The notes: generated by a model not told the origin, from the letters alone. A DNA stretch of 64,000 nt from Arthrobacter sp. zg-Y820 (GCF_030142155.1 NZ_CP126247.1:1178001-1242000), one strand, 5' to 3'; shown: positions 7,302 to 16,525, counted from the stretch's first letter. Program-made: numbers and translations.

Positions 7302-8486
7302 ATGGCAATTATCGACGTCGACAATCTTCCCTACGCGGACGGCGACTTCTACGCATTCGAGGACCTGCTCTCGGACAAGGAGCGGGACCGGCTCCATGAG
7401 ATCCGCGCCTGGCTGAAGACCGAGGTCACGCCTTTCGCGGCCGACTGGTGGAACGCGGGGGAATTCCCGCACCACATGATCCCGAAGATTGCCGAGCTGG
7501 ACGTCATGAGCCCGGTCTACCGCCAGGGTCACTCGAACCTCTTTGCCGGCCTCTGCCACGCCGAGTTCACCCGCGCGGACACCTCGTTCGCCACCTTCCT
7601 GGGCGTCCATGACGGACTGTTCACCGGCTCCATTGAGGCGCTGGCGTCCGAAGAGCAGAAGGCCGCGTGGCTGCCGGACATCTACTCGCTGAAGAAAATC
7701 GGAGCCTTCGGCCTGACCGAACCGCTCGGCGGCTCCGACGTGGCCGGCGGAACCCGCACCACCGCCCGCCGCGACGGGGACAACTGGATCCTCAATGGCG
7801 AAAAGCGCTGGATCGGCAACGCCACGTTCTCCGACTGGGTGGTCATTTACGCCCGCGACGTGGCAGACAACCAGGTGAAGGGCTTCCTGGTCGACACCAA
7901 GACCAAGGGCTACAGCGCCACCAAGATTGAAAACAAGATTGCCCTGCGCACCGTGCAGAACGCCGACATCGTGCTGGACAACGTGGTGGTCAGCGACGAC
8001 TTCCACCTCAAGGGCGCCAACAGCTTCAAGGACACCAACAAGGTCCTCAAGGTCACCCGGCTCTCCGTTGCCTGGCAGGCAGTGGGCCAGCAGATGGCTG
8101 CCTTTGACGTGGCCCGCAAGTACGCCGTGGAGCGCCATCAGTTCGGCAAGCCGCTGGCTTCCTTCCAGTTGGTGCAGGACCAGCTGGTCCAGATCCTGGG
8201 CAACACCGTCAGCTCGATGGGCATGATGGTCCGCCTCGCGCAGCTTGAGGACCTCGGCCAGGCCAAGGATGAGCAGTCCGCCCTGGCCAAGGCCTTCACC
8301 ACCGCCCGCATGCGCGAATCCGTGGCCATGGGCCGCAGCATCCTCGGCGGCAACGGAATCGTCACCGACTACGGCATGGCCAAGATCTTCTCCGATGCCG
8401 AGGCAATTTACTCCTACGAAGGCACCTACGAGATCAACACCCTCGTCACCGGCCGCGCCATCACCGGCGTGGCGGCGTTCGTCTAG
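7302..8486 (+). CDS. Acyl-CoA dehydrogenase, glutaryl-CoA dehydrogenase-like
   Basis: A 394-residue FAD-dependent acyl-CoA dehydrogenase. It has the FGLTEPLGGSD flavin/substrate stretch (about residues 140-150), the GEKRWIGNATFSDW beta region, and the C-terminal catalytic motif SYEGTYEIN with Glu at about 372, followed by GRAITG. The ending and overall pattern resemble glutaryl-CoA dehydrogenases (lysine/tryptophan degradation), which oxidise and decarboxylate glutaryl-CoA to crotonyl-CoA; a short- or branched-chain substrate cannot be excluded. The chosen start, ATG 7302, precedes MAIIDVDNLPYADGDFY; the open frame upstream runs through repeat array A. It is transcribed alone and convergent with the M23 gene. 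Confidence 0.83.
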   Translation: MAIIDVDNLPYADGDFYAFEDLLSDKERDRLHEIRAWLKTEVTPFAADWWNAGEFPHHMIPKIAELDVMSPVYRQGHSNLFAGLCHAEFTRADTSFATFLGVHDGLFTGSIEALASEEQKAAWLPDIYSLKKIGAFGLTEPLGGSDVAGGTRTTARRDGDNWILNGEKRWIGNATFSDWVVIYARDVADNQVKGFLVDTKTKGYSATKIENKIALRTVQNADIVLDNVVVSDDFHLKGANSFKDTNKVLKVTRLSVAWQAVGQQMAAFDVARKYAVERHQFGKPLASFQLVQDQLVQILGNTVSSMGMMVRLAQLEDLGQAKDEQSALAKAFTTARMRESVAMGRSILGGNGIVTDYGMAKIFSDAEAIYSYEGTYEINTLVTGRAITGVAAFV

Positions 8487-8575
8487 GACGTTTTGCCTGC
8501 GGAGGCAGCTGAAGCTGTTCCCGGGCAAGACAAGCGCAGAGCAGGAGAAGCGCAGAGCAAGACAAGCGATGCACG

Positions 8576-8609
8576 GGTGTGGCCGGTCCTCTCAGGGGCC
8601 GGCCACACC
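8576..8609. terminator. Hairpin between convergent genes, likely bidirectional terminator
   Basis: GGTGTGGCCGG pairs with CCGGCCACACC (extended by a T-G and GG/CC), in the 161-nt gap between the acyl-CoA dehydrogenase and the M23 gene. The following T-tract is weak. Confidence 0.5.
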
Positions 8610-8647
8610 TGTTTCCGTCTGGTCGCATGGTGTCCGGGAGGCACTCT

Positions 8648-9232
8648 TCAGCGGAGCGGCAACAACACGGACGGCCTCCGATCCGTGACGTAGTTCAGCG
8701 GATTGACGTAGTCCTGATTGAGTCGCACGCCCCAGTGCAGGCATGAGGCTGCGCAATGGCCCGGAACCGCCGACGCAGGATCAGCCAGATGGCCCAGCAC
8801 CTCGCCCTCGGCCACGCTGTCGCCGGCCATCTTTTCCGCGTGCACCGGCTCGAAGCTTGCGAGCAGGCCGCCGCCGAGATCCACCGTCAGGACCGGGCGG
8901 TTCACCACCCAGCCGGCAAACACCACTGTCCCCGACGCCGGACTGAGAACCGGTGCCCCCGGCAATGCCTCCAGATCGACTCCGCGGTGCCCGGCAAGCC
9001 AGCGCTGACCAGGCGCCTGGAAGGTGCTGAGCACAGCGGGTTCGGGGGAGAGGGGCCAGCTCCACGGAGGCTGAAACCCGGCAGCGGATTGCAGCGGCGC
9101 CTTGGCCTGCTCGTCCCAGCCAACCGCGGGGACGGCCACCGCCAGAATCATCGCCGCCAGGACTCCGGCCAAGGCGAGGGGCCGCAGCCGGGACCGGGGG
9201 TGTCCGGGGCCGGGGCCGGACACCGCCGGCAT
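8648..9232 (-). CDS. Secreted or membrane-anchored M23 (LytM-like) peptidase domain protein
   Basis: About 194 residues. The N-terminus has a basic stretch (PRSRLR) and a hydrophobic helix (LALAGVLAAMILAVAVP), a signal peptide or anchor. The rest is an M23 fold: GHRGVDLEALPGAPVLSPASGTVVFAGWV and CLHWGVRL, corresponding to the HxxxD and HxH zinc motifs of LytM-type glycyl endopeptidases (here GHRGVD and LHWG, so the second histidine pair is only partly kept). Either a peptidoglycan hydrolase or an inactive LytM-type activator. The start is uncertain: ATG 9232 is used, with in-frame ATG 9271 also possible; neither has a strong Shine-Dalgarno site. Divergent from rpsB. Confidence 0.78.
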   Translation of the reverse strand: MPAVSGPGPGHPRSRLRPLALAGVLAAMILAVAVPAVGWDEQAKAPLQSAAGFQPPWSWPLSPEPAVLSTFQAPGQRWLAGHRGVDLEALPGAPVLSPASGTVVFAGWVVNRPVLTVDLGGGLLASFEPVHAEKMAGDSVAEGEVLGHLADPASAVPGHCAASCLHWGVRLNQDYVNPLNYVTDRRPSVLLPLR

Positions 9233-9390
9233 GGTGCGGCCGGGTTCTTCTCGGGTCCACGTTTTTCCCATGTCCGGAGTCTGCCCCGGCTTCTTGGCCG
9301 GCGCGGGCCCTCCGCGCCGGCTGTGGACAACTTGCCCCGGTGGACTTCTGAACCGGTCCTGGGGAGGACAAAAGCTCCACGGCGCTGGTG

Positions 9391-9396
9391 TATAGT
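9391..9396 (+). promoter_or_regulatory. -10 hexamer, candidate rpsB-tsf promoter
   Basis: TATAGT lies in the 468-nt gap between the divergent M23 gene and rpsB. A second candidate, TATAAA, is at 9631-9636. No good -35 is seen for either. Apart from these and the hairpin below I see nothing coding in the gap. Confidence 0.4.
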
Positions 9397-9645
9397 TGAC
9401 GAAGCAGTTTGCTGTGCCATGTTCCCTGCCCGCAGGGAGGACGCCGCCCGGGATTTCACCGAAACCCGAGCGGAGGTCGCACGGAATTCTGACTACGCGT
9501 GTCCCAATTATCCCGGCCTTTCCTCGGAGAAGCCGCGGGTGCTCTTCCATCGGTCCGGTAAGCCGGCAGGGAGGGCATGCTGACCTTCAGCTGATGGGCA
9601 CCAGGAGCTTCGCCCGCCCGGGTGTACAGCTATAAACCGTCAATT

Positions 9646-9685
9646 GGCAGCAGGACTTCCGTGCTTCGGCACGCCGTCTGCTGCC
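9646..9685 (+). promoter_or_regulatory. rpsB leader hairpin next to the ribosome binding site
   Basis: GGCAGCAG (9646-9653) pairs with CTGCTGCC (9678-9685), with an inner GTGC-TTCG-GCAC hairpin (9661-9672). The structure ends exactly where the GGAAGGAG Shine-Dalgarno region starts. The position suits autogenous control by ribosomal protein S2, as known for rpsB in other bacteria; this is inference. Confidence 0.55.
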
Positions 9686-9700
9686 GGAAGGAGTGACGAC

Positions 9701-10591
9701 ATGCCCGTCGTTACAATGCGCCAGCTGCTCGACAGCGGCGTCCACTTTGGACACCAGACCCGTCGCTGGAACCCGAAGATGAAGCGTTTCATCTTCACCG
9801 AGCGCAACGGCATCTACATCATCGATCTGCAGCAGTCGCTGTCCTACATCGACCGCGCCTACGAGTTCGTCAAGGCCACCGTTGCCCACGGCGGAACCGT
9901 ACTGTTCGTCGGTACCAAGAAGCAGGCCCAGGAAGCCATCGCAGAGCAGGCCACCCGTGTTGGCCAGCCCTACGTGAACCAGCGCTGGCTCGGCGGTATG
10001 CTCACCAACTTCCAGACCGTTGCCAAGCGCATCCAGCGTCTGAAGGAACTCGAAGAGATCGACTTCGACGATGTTGCCGGTTCCGGCCACACCAAGAAGG
10101 AACTGCTGCTGCTGAAGCGCGAGCTCACCAAGCTGCAGACCAACCTCGGCGGCATCCGCAACCTGACCAAGGCTCCGTCCGTGGTCTGGATCGTTGATAC
10201 CCAGAAGGAACACCTCGCCATTGACGAGGCCAAGAAGCTGAACATCCCGGTTGTTGCCATCCTGGACAGCAACTGCGATCCCGACGACGTCGACTTCCCG
10301 ATCCCGGGTAACGACGACGCCATCCGCTCCGTCAACCTGCTGACCCGCGTTATCGCCGACGCCGTTGCTGAGGGCCTGATCGTCCGCCACAACAAGTCCG
10401 GCAACACGGAAGCACCGGCCGAGCCGCTGGCCGAGTGGGAGCGCGAGCTCCTCGAGGCTCCTGCCGCTGAAGCTGCTCCCGCCGCTGACGCAGCTCCGGC
10501 TGCCGAAGAGGCCGTCGAAGCTGAAGCAGCAGTAGAGGCTCCGGCCGAAGCCGCTGCCGAGGCTCCGGCCGCGGAAGCAACAGAGAAGTAA
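9701..10591 (+). CDS. rpsB: 30S ribosomal protein S2
   Basis: A 296-residue S2 protein beginning [20 protein letters not shown], with the conserved [23 protein letters not shown] and [12 protein letters not shown] stretches. The core fold ends near residue 245. An Ala/Glu/Pro-rich tail of about 50 residues follows ([19 protein letters not shown]), a common actinobacterial extension. The ATG at 9701 has GGAAGGAG 8 nt upstream. It assembles into the small subunit and is followed by tsf, the usual bacterial pair. Confidence 0.98.
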   Translation: MPVVTMRQLLDSGVHFGHQTRRWNPKMKRFIFTERNGIYIIDLQQSLSYIDRAYEFVKATVAHGGTVLFVGTKKQAQEAIAEQATRVGQPYVNQRWLGGMLTNFQTVAKRIQRLKELEEIDFDDVAGSGHTKKELLLLKRELTKLQTNLGGIRNLTKAPSVVWIVDTQKEHLAIDEAKKLNIPVVAILDSNCDPDDVDFPIPGNDDAIRSVNLLTRVIADAVAEGLIVRHNKSGNTEAPAEPLAEWERELLEAPAAEAAPAADAAPAAEEAVEAEAAVEAPAEAAAEAPAAEATEK

Positions 10592-10650
10592 ATAGAAGTT
10601 CCTTGGGTCACCGCTGCTGAGGCCGCGGCGACCCGAGGGTATCTGCTGGC

Positions 10651-10680
10651 GCGGCTGGCCGGAATTTTCCGGCCAGCCGC
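10651..10680 (+). other. Perfect 14-bp stem between rpsB and tsf
   Basis: GCGGCTGGCCGGAA and its exact complement are separated by TT. No U-tract follows, so it is more likely a partial terminator or RNA-processing or stabilising hairpin that sets the rpsB:tsf ratio than a full terminator. Confidence 0.65.
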
Positions 10681-10726
10681 TCTGGCGGAATCTCACCAAA
10701 CTTACAACGGGAGGACTGGAGTCCAA

Positions 10727-11566
10727 ATGGCGAACTACACCGCTGCTGATATCAAGGCTCTGCGCGAGCGCACAGGCGCCGGCATGATGGATGTGAAGAA
10801 GGCTCTTGACGAGGCCAACGGCGATGCCGACAAGGCCATGGAGCTCATCCGCATCAAGGGCCTGAAGGGCGCCACCAAGCGCGAAGGCCGTTCCACCGCC
10901 GAGGGCCTGGTTGCTGCCAAGGTCATCGATGGCACCGCCGGCGTCATGATCGAGCTCAACTGCGAAACCGACTTCGTTGCCAAGTCGCCCAAGTTCATTG
11001 AACTGGCCGCCAAGGTTCTGGACGCCGCCGTGGAGTCCGCTGCTGCTGACGCCGAGACGCTTCTGGCCTACAACGTTGACGGCAAGCCGCTCTCCGACGT
11101 CATCGTCGAAGAAGGCGCCATCCTGGGCGAGAAGGTTGTCGTCCGCCGGGTTGCACGCCTCGAAGGCAAGACCGTTGATGCCTACCTGCACAAGACCTCC
11201 AAGGACCTTCCGGCCCAGGTTGGCGTGCTGTTCGCTGTGGATGGTGACAGCGACGAGGCAAAGACCGCTGCACACGACATCGCAGTGCACACCGCCGCTT
11301 ACGCTCCCACGTACCTCACGCGCGAAGAAGTTCCCGCCGAGACCGTGGAAAACGAACGCCGCATCGCTGACGAGACGGCACGCGCCGAGGGCAAGCCCGA
11401 AGCCGCGCTGACCAAGATCGTCGAAGGCCGCATGACCGGTTTCTACAAGGAAATCGTGCTGCTGGACCAGCCGTTCGCGAAGGACGCCAAGAAGACCGTG
11501 GCAAAGGTACTCGAAGAAGCCGGTACCGCACCGTCCGGCTTCGCCCGTTTCCGCGTAGGCGCCTAG
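10727..11566 (+). CDS. tsf: Translation elongation factor Ts
   Basis: A 279-residue EF-Ts, the guanine-nucleotide exchange factor of EF-Tu. The N-terminal UBA-like domain carries the signature LRERTGAGMMDVKKAL, followed by IRIKGLKGATKREGR. The core has LNCETDFVAKSPKF and the coiled-coil region precedes the C-terminal FARFRVG. Start ATG 10727 after GGGAGGAC. It is probably transcribed with rpsB and ends at a good terminator. Confidence 0.98.
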   Translation: MANYTAADIKALRERTGAGMMDVKKALDEANGDADKAMELIRIKGLKGATKREGRSTAEGLVAAKVIDGTAGVMIELNCETDFVAKSPKFIELAAKVLDAAVESAAADAETLLAYNVDGKPLSDVIVEEGAILGEKVVVRRVARLEGKTVDAYLHKTSKDLPAQVGVLFAVDGDSDEAKTAAHDIAVHTAAYAPTYLTREEVPAETVENERRIADETARAEGKPEAALTKIVEGRMTGFYKEIVLLDQPFAKDAKKTVAKVLEEAGTAPSGFARFRVGA

Positions 11567-11610
11567 CCTCCAAGGCACTGGACCTGACGGAAGCGTCATT
11601 ATGAACAACT

Positions 11611-11645
11611 GGGGTGGTCACCAAGGTGACCGCCCCTTTTGTCTG
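11611..11645 (+). terminator. Rho-independent terminator after tsf
   Basis: GGGGTGGTCACC pairs with GGTGACCGCCCC (one T-G) around a 2-nt loop, followed by TTTTGT. Confidence 0.85.
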
Positions 11646-11704
11646 CCCAAAACTGCTCTCTACTCTATAAACCAAGCACGTCCTATGCCCCGGGAGGCAC
11701 CACC

Positions 11705-12436
11705 ATGGCCCACGTCCTGAAAGAAACCGCTTTGGCGCGCCGACGCGTGCTGCTCAAGCTCTCCGGCGAAGTCTTCGGCGGAGGAAAGCTCGGCGTGGAC
11801 CCGGATACGGTGCGCGCCGTCGCCAAGCAGATTGCCGCGACCGTCGGTGAGGTCGAGGTCGCGATCGTGGTGGGCGGCGGAAACTTCTTCCGCGGCGCCG
11901 AACTGTCCCAGAGCGGGATGGACCGCTCCCGGGCCGACTACATGGGCATGCTGGGCACCGTGATGAACTGCCTGGCCCTGCAGGACTTCCTGGAACAGGC
12001 CGGCGTCGAGACCCGCGTCCAGAGCGCCATCACCATGGGGCAGGTCGCCGAGGCGTACATTCCGCGGCGCGCCATCCGCCACCTGGAAAAGGGCCGCGTG
12101 GTCATCTTCGGCGCCGGCGCCGGACTGCCCTACTTCTCAACTGACACCGTCGCCGCCCAGCGCGCCCTCGAGGTGCACGCCGACGAGGTACTCATGGCCA
12201 AGAGCGGCGTCGACGGCGTCTACACCGCCGACCCCAACAAGGATCCCAGCGCGGTACGGCTCGAAACCCTCACGTACGACGACGCCCTGCGCCAGGACAT
12301 CCGCGTCATGGACCAGACGGCGATGACGATGTGCAAGGACAATGACCTCAACATGGTGGTCTTTGGCATGGAGGGCGAAGGCAACGTCACCCGCGCCATC
12401 CGCGGCGAGAAGATCGGCACCATCGTTTCCAACTAG
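11705..12436 (+). CDS. pyrH: UMP kinase
   Basis: A 243-residue amino-acid-kinase-fold enzyme that phosphorylates UMP to UDP with ATP. Motifs: [13 protein letters not shown] (phosphate loop), [26 protein letters not shown], the acceptor/nucleotide region [17 protein letters not shown], and [16 protein letters not shown]. The ATG at 11705 has GGGAGG 7 nt upstream; the longer open frame to 11639 crosses the tsf terminator and is rejected. It opens the pyrH-frr-cdsA order typical of bacteria. Confidence 0.97.
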   Translation: MAHVLKETALARRRVLLKLSGEVFGGGKLGVDPDTVRAVAKQIAATVGEVEVAIVVGGGNFFRGAELSQSGMDRSRADYMGMLGTVMNCLALQDFLEQAGVETRVQSAITMGQVAEAYIPRRAIRHLEKGRVVIFGAGAGLPYFSTDTVAAQRALEVHADEVLMAKSGVDGVYTADPNKDPSAVRLETLTYDDALRQDIRVMDQTAMTMCKDNDLNMVVFGMEGEGNVTRAIRGEKIGTIVSN

Positions 12437-12449
12437 GCTTACCGCCTCA

Positions 12450-12483
12450 CCGTTCCGGGTCCGCGCCTGCGGGCCTGGAACGG
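12450..12483 (+). terminator. Hairpin downstream of pyrH
   Basis: A 15-bp stem with two G-U-type wobbles (12450-12464 with 12469-12483) and a 4-nt loop GCCT begins 13 nt after the pyrH stop. No U-run follows. The rest of the 282-nt gap to frr holds a second weaker inverted repeat (GGTGGAGG/CCTCCACC) and TAGGAT (12655-12660), a possible frr -10. Confidence 0.45.
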
Positions 12484-12718
12484 CGGCAACGATATTCCCT
12501 CGGCCGCGGACGGCCTCCGGAATAATAAAGCCGCCTTCCTCCAGGCCCTCCGGTGCGGGCGTGCCCCGCCAGCTGCGGTGGAGGCCCGTGCGCCAAGAGG
12601 GTCCCCCCTCCACCTCGCAAGAGCTCGGTGCAGGGAACCCCGACCCTTTTGGCTTAGGATGAATAAGAGAGCCCAGCCACCATCTGAGTGGACATTTTTT
12701 GTGTGTTAGGAGACACCC

Positions 12719-13276
12719 GTGATTGAAGAAACGCTGGCAGAGGCAACCGACAAAATGGACAAGGCGGTGGAAGTAGCCAAAGAGGACTTCGCGACCATCC
12801 GCACCGGCCGCGCCACCCCCGCACTGTTCTCCAAGGTCCTGGTGGACTACTACGGTTCTCCGACCCAGCTCCAGCAGCTCGCGTCGTTCGGCACGCCGGA
12901 CGCACGCACCCTGCTGATCACGCCCTACGATGTTTCCGCACTGCGGGCCATCGAGCGCGCGCTGAGCGATTCCGAGGTCGGCGCGAACCCCTCCAACGAC
13001 GGCAAGGTCATCCGCGTGATCATGCCCGAGCTGACGCAGGACCGCCGCAAGGAATACGTCAAGATCGTGAAGACCAAGGGCGAGGATGCCAAGGTCTCGG
13101 TCCGGAACATCCGCCGCAAGGCCAAGGATGCCCTGGACCGCCTGGTCAAGGACGGCGAGATCGGCGAGGACGACGGCGCCCGCGCCGAAAAGGACCTCGA
13201 CGCGCAGACGAAGGCCCACACCGAGGCCATCGACGATCTGCTCAAGCGCAAGGAAGCCGAGCTGCTCGAGGTCTGA
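12719..13276 (+). CDS. frr: Ribosome recycling factor
   Basis: A 185-residue RRF with the long three-helix bundle and inserted beta domain. Recognisable stretches are [16 protein letters not shown], the conserved [22 protein letters not shown]-type [30 protein letters not shown] and [10 protein letters not shown]. With EF-G it splits post-termination ribosomes. GTG start with TAGGAGA 7 nt upstream. Its stop overlaps the cdsA start (TGATG). Confidence 0.98.
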   Translation: MIEETLAEATDKMDKAVEVAKEDFATIRTGRATPALFSKVLVDYYGSPTQLQQLASFGTPDARTLLITPYDVSALRAIERALSDSEVGANPSNDGKVIRVIMPELTQDRRKEYVKIVKTKGEDAKVSVRNIRRKAKDALDRLVKDGEIGEDDGARAEKDLDAQTKAHTEAIDDLLKRKEAELLEV

Positions 13277-14253
13277 TGACGAACGACCAGCCTCCCAGCA
13301 AGGCTGGCGGTACGTCCCTTGAGACTGATCCGGCAGCAAAGGCCACGGATATGAGTGCAACCGACGGAGCCGGGCCTGCCCGGAAGGGAACAGCGTCCCG
13401 GCGCTTTTCCCGCGTGACCGGAACGCCCAAGGCGCCGGCCAAGCCTTCGAAGGCCGGCCGGAACCTGCCGGCGGCCATCGCCGTCGGCGTCACCCTGCTT
13501 GGTGCGCTTCTGGCCGGCCTGCTGTTCTTCCCCTTTGCGATCGTTGCCATTGCCACGGTGTTTGCCGCCGTCGGCGTGTGGGAAGTCAGCCGTGCCCTGG
13601 AAGTGCGCGGAATCAAGGTGCCGCTGGTTCCGGTGCTTGTGGGCACCGTGGCGCTGCCGTTCGCGGCGTATTTCGGCGGCAGCGAATCACTGGCTTTTGC
13701 CCTCGTGGCGACGGTGGTGGCGATCCTGCTCTGGCGGGCGATTGATACCGCCGAAGACGCGGTCCGCAGCATCTTCGCCGGCATCTTCGTGGTGCTGTGG
13801 GTGCCGTTCCTGCTGAGCTTTGCGCTGCTCCTGCTGGGCGAACCCGACGGTCAGATCGGCGTCGCTGTCCTGCTGCTCCTGGTGGTATCCAACGACACCT
13901 TCGGCTACATGGTGGGAGCCATCTTCGGCAAGCACCCCATGGCGCCGAAGATCAGCCCCAAGAAATCCTGGGAGGGGTTCGCCGGGTCGGCGGCAGGCGC
14001 CACAGTTGTCGGGATCGTGGCGGCCATCTTCTTCCTGGACCAGCCGTGGTGGTTTGGCCTCGTGCTGGCTGTAGCCACCGTTGCCGCAGCCACGGCCGGC
14101 GACTTCTCGGAGTCCATGATCAAGCGGGAGCTTGGCGTCAAGGACATGTCCAATCTGCTGCCCGGACACGGCGGAATCATGGACCGGCTGGATTCGGTGG
14201 TCTTTGCCTCACCCGTGGTGTTCATGCTCTCGGTGCTGCTGGCTCGAGCCTAG
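13276..14253 (+). CDS. cdsA: Phosphatidate cytidylyltransferase
   Basis: A 325-residue membrane enzyme making CDP-diacylglycerol from phosphatidate and CTP. The family signature is at about residues 275-305: DFSESMIKRELGVKDMSN then LLPGHGGIMDRLDS. About eight hydrophobic helices follow an N-terminal polar extension of about 65 residues (Thr/Ala/Lys/Pro-rich). The ATG overlaps the frr stop by 1 nt, so the two are probably translationally coupled. Confidence 0.96.
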   Translation: MTNDQPPSKAGGTSLETDPAAKATDMSATDGAGPARKGTASRRFSRVTGTPKAPAKPSKAGRNLPAAIAVGVTLLGALLAGLLFFPFAIVAIATVFAAVGVWEVSRALEVRGIKVPLVPVLVGTVALPFAAYFGGSESLAFALVATVVAILLWRAIDTAEDAVRSIFAGIFVVLWVPFLLSFALLLLGEPDGQIGVAVLLLLVVSNDTFGYMVGAIFGKHPMAPKISPKKSWEGFAGSAAGATVVGIVAAIFFLDQPWWFGLVLAVATVAAATAGDFSESMIKRELGVKDMSNLLPGHGGIMDRLDSVVFASPVVFMLSVLLARA

Positions 14254-14414
14254 CGGGCGGGGTCGCCCGGAGCACCTTCAGCGGGCGGCGGAGCGGCGGA
14301 ACAGTGCCTTGGTCATGCCGAACCGGAGCCGGACAAGCGACAACGTAAGATATGCACAGGTTTTCCAAAGAGTCTCGGCACAAAGCGGCATGACCACAGA
14401 GGAACAATTTAGAC

Positions 14415-14993
14415 ATGGACGAAGCGCGGCAGGCCAACGCCCCTTTTGAGCGTGTGGGGCGACGGGAATACGGCTACAACACGCGCCAGGTTGATGAGTT
14501 CCTGGCAAAGGCGCGCAGCTACTACAACTCCGAAAGCACGTCCACGAAGGCCATCACCAGCCGCAACGTCCGTTCGATGGCGTTTGACCCGGCCAAGGCC
14601 GGCTACGAACCGCAGGCCGTTGACGCCGCACTGGACCGGCTGGAAGACGTTTTTGCCCAGCGTGAAAGAGACCAGCTCATCCAGGACAAGGGCGAAGAAG
14701 CCTGGCTGCTGCAGATTGGCCGCAGCTCCGCCGTTTTGCGTGCCCGGCTGCACCGCAAGCCCGGTGAACGGTTCCGCCGCCCCAGCAAGCGCAAGGTGCC
14801 CAGCTACAACGTTGAAGACGTGGACGCGCTCTGCAATGAACTGCTGGACTACTTCGAGAACGACAAGCCGCTGAGCGTGGACGTGGTCCGCCGCGCGGTC
14901 TTCCGCGAAGCCAAGGGCGCCGAGGGCTACGAGGAAACCCAGGTGGACGCGTTCCTGGACCGCGTTGTCGAGCTCATGGCCTCGATCGACTAA
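14415..14993 (+). CDS. DivIVA-domain protein with four DivIVA-like repeats
   Basis: A 192-residue soluble, charged protein. Four segments follow the pattern Y-x3-x-VD-x2-L typical of the DivIVA N-terminal motif: YGYNTRQVDEFLAKA (about residue 19), GYEPQAVDAALDRL (about 60), YNVEDVDALCNELLDY (about 131) and GYEETQVDAFLDRV (about 173). Classical DivIVA/Wag31 has one such motif plus a long coiled coil, which is absent here. A polar-growth or division-related scaffold role is inferred. ATG 14415 has AGAGGA upstream. The gap from cdsA (161 nt) suggests its own promoter. Confidence 0.82.
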   Translation: MDEARQANAPFERVGRREYGYNTRQVDEFLAKARSYYNSESTSTKAITSRNVRSMAFDPAKAGYEPQAVDAALDRLEDVFAQRERDQLIQDKGEEAWLLQIGRSSAVLRARLHRKPGERFRRPSKRKVPSYNVEDVDALCNELLDYFENDKPLSVDVVRRAVFREAKGAEGYEETQVDAFLDRVVELMASID

Positions 14994-15043
14994 GTACGGC
15001 TCGACGGCCCCGGCTCAGCGCCGGACCGCTCGACGCCGCCGGC

Positions 15044-16510
15044 TCAGCGCCGCCGTTCCGGTGTGTGCAGCCGGGCCAGGATCTTGGCGGCCCCGGCCGG
15101 CGCCAGGCCCGGCCACAGCCGGGACACGGCCACCGTCACCGCAAAGGCGGCCGGCACGGTCCACGCGGCGGGCAGTTCCAGCCACGCCGGCGAACTCTTT
15201 CCTGCGGTGGCCAACACGCCGCCGGCGACCATCGCGCCGCCGCACAGCACCGCGCCGGTCACCATTCCGGACACCGCGCCCCGGGAGGTGAGCCCCCGCC
15301 ACCAGATGCCGAGCACCAGCAGCGGACAGAGCGTCGAGGCGGTGAAAGCGAACACCATGCCCACACTGCCGGCCAGCGCCTGCGAGCTCGTCAGCAGCGC
15401 CAGGCCCAGGGGCACGACGGCGGCCAGGACGGCTGAGAGCCGGAACCCGCCCACGCTGCCGCGGAAGAACTGCTGGCTGACGACGCCGGCCAGGGAGACC
15501 ACCAGCCCGCCGGTGGTGGACAGGAAGGCGGCGAAGGCTCCGGCCGTCACGAGCGCCGAGAGCAAATCACCCAGTGCTCCGTCGAACACCCGCCCGGGCA
15601 GCAGCAGGACCGTCGAGTCCGCTCCTCCGGCGGCCAGCTCGGGCGTGTAGATGCGGCCCAGCACGCCGTAGATGATGGGAAAGATGTAAAACAGCGACAG
15701 CAGCCCCAGCACAATCAATGTGGTCCGCCGGGCCGAGGCGCCGTCCGGATTTGTGTAGAACCGCACCAGCACGTGCGGCAGGCCGAGGGTTCCGCAGAGC
15801 AGCGCAATGCTCAGCGAGATGTTCCGGTACAGGGAGGCGCTGGTCTCGGGGTTCAGCGCCGCGGCGAACACCGCGCCGCCGTCGGTCCAGGGCAGGCCCT
15901 CCCGGGAGAGCCGAAACAGCACGAAGAGCACCGGCACGGCAATGGCCACGAGCTTGAGCCAGTACTGGAAAGCCTGCACAAAGGTGATGGACCGCATACC
16001 GCCGGTGACCACGTTCAGGCAGACGACCACCACCACGGCCACCGAGCCCACCCAGCCCGGCAGCCCGGTGGTGATGCCGATGGTCAGCGCCGCCCCGTGC
16101 AGCTGCGGCACGATGTACAGCCAGCCGACGGCGATCACCAGCAGGCCGGTGACCCGGCGGACGGCCAGGGATTCCAGCCGGGCCTCCGCGAAATCCGGGA
16201 TGGTGTACGCGCCGGACCGGCGCAGGGGAGCGGCCACGAAGAGCAGCAGCATCAGGTAGCCGGCCGTGTAGCCGATGGGAAACCACAGGGCGTCCACGCC
16301 GGACACGAGGATCAGCCCGGCCACTCCCAGGAAGCTGGCGGCGGACAGGTATTCCCCGCCGATCGCCGAGGCATTCCACCACGGCCGCACGGTCCGGGAG
16401 GCCACATAGAAATCTCCGGTGGTCCGGGAGATGCGCAGCCCGTACACGCCGATCAGCAGCGTGGCGGCGGTGACGGCGGCCAGTGCGGCGTAGCCGGCGA
16501 CCGGGTTCAT
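15044..16510 (-). CDS. Sodium/solute symporter family (ActP-like) transporter
   Basis: A 488-residue SSS-family permease with about 13 helices. Helix 1 begins GYAALAAVTAATLLIGVYGL. Then come DFYVASRTVRPWWNASAIGGEYLSA, the unwound-helix GEYLSAASFLGVAG, and GTLGLPHVLVRFYT, all close to the acetate permease ActP and to the second symporter at 19.5 kb. Likely substrates are short carboxylates such as acetate or pyruvate. ATG 16510 has GAGGTG 6 nt upstream. It is the last gene of a minus-strand run: kinase, regulator, small membrane protein, symporter. Confidence 0.87.
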   Translation of the reverse strand: MNPVAGYAALAAVTAATLLIGVYGLRISRTTGDFYVASRTVRPWWNASAIGGEYLSAASFLGVAGLILVSGVDALWFPIGYTAGYLMLLLFVAAPLRRSGAYTIPDFAEARLESLAVRRVTGLLVIAVGWLYIVPQLHGAALTIGITTGLPGWVGSVAVVVVVCLNVVTGGMRSITFVQAFQYWLKLVAIAVPVLFVLFRLSREGLPWTDGGAVFAAALNPETSASLYRNISLSIALLCGTLGLPHVLVRFYTNPDGASARRTTLIVLGLLSLFYIFPIIYGVLGRIYTPELAAGGADSTVLLLPGRVFDGALGDLLSALVTAGAFAAFLSTTGGLVVSLAGVVSQQFFRGSVGGFRLSAVLAAVVPLGLALLTSSQALAGSVGMVFAFTASTLCPLLVLGIWWRGLTSRGAVSGMVTGAVLCGGAMVAGGVLATAGKSSPAWLELPAAWTVPAAFAVTVAVSRLWPGLAPAGAAKILARLHTPERRR

Positions 16511-16525
16511 GCCGGCACCTCGGAG

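Noticed and set aside
9587..11608. Long minus-strand frame opposite rpsB and tsf (673 codons)
   Set aside because: Mirror of codon bias in GC-rich genes; the plus-strand genes are certain. The same applies to 50861-53224 opposite infB, 30674-32923 and 37267-39510.
15044..15291. Plus-strand frames opposite the first symporter
   Set aside because: They lie wholly inside the minus-strand symporter and show only Arg/Pro/Ala-rich sequence.
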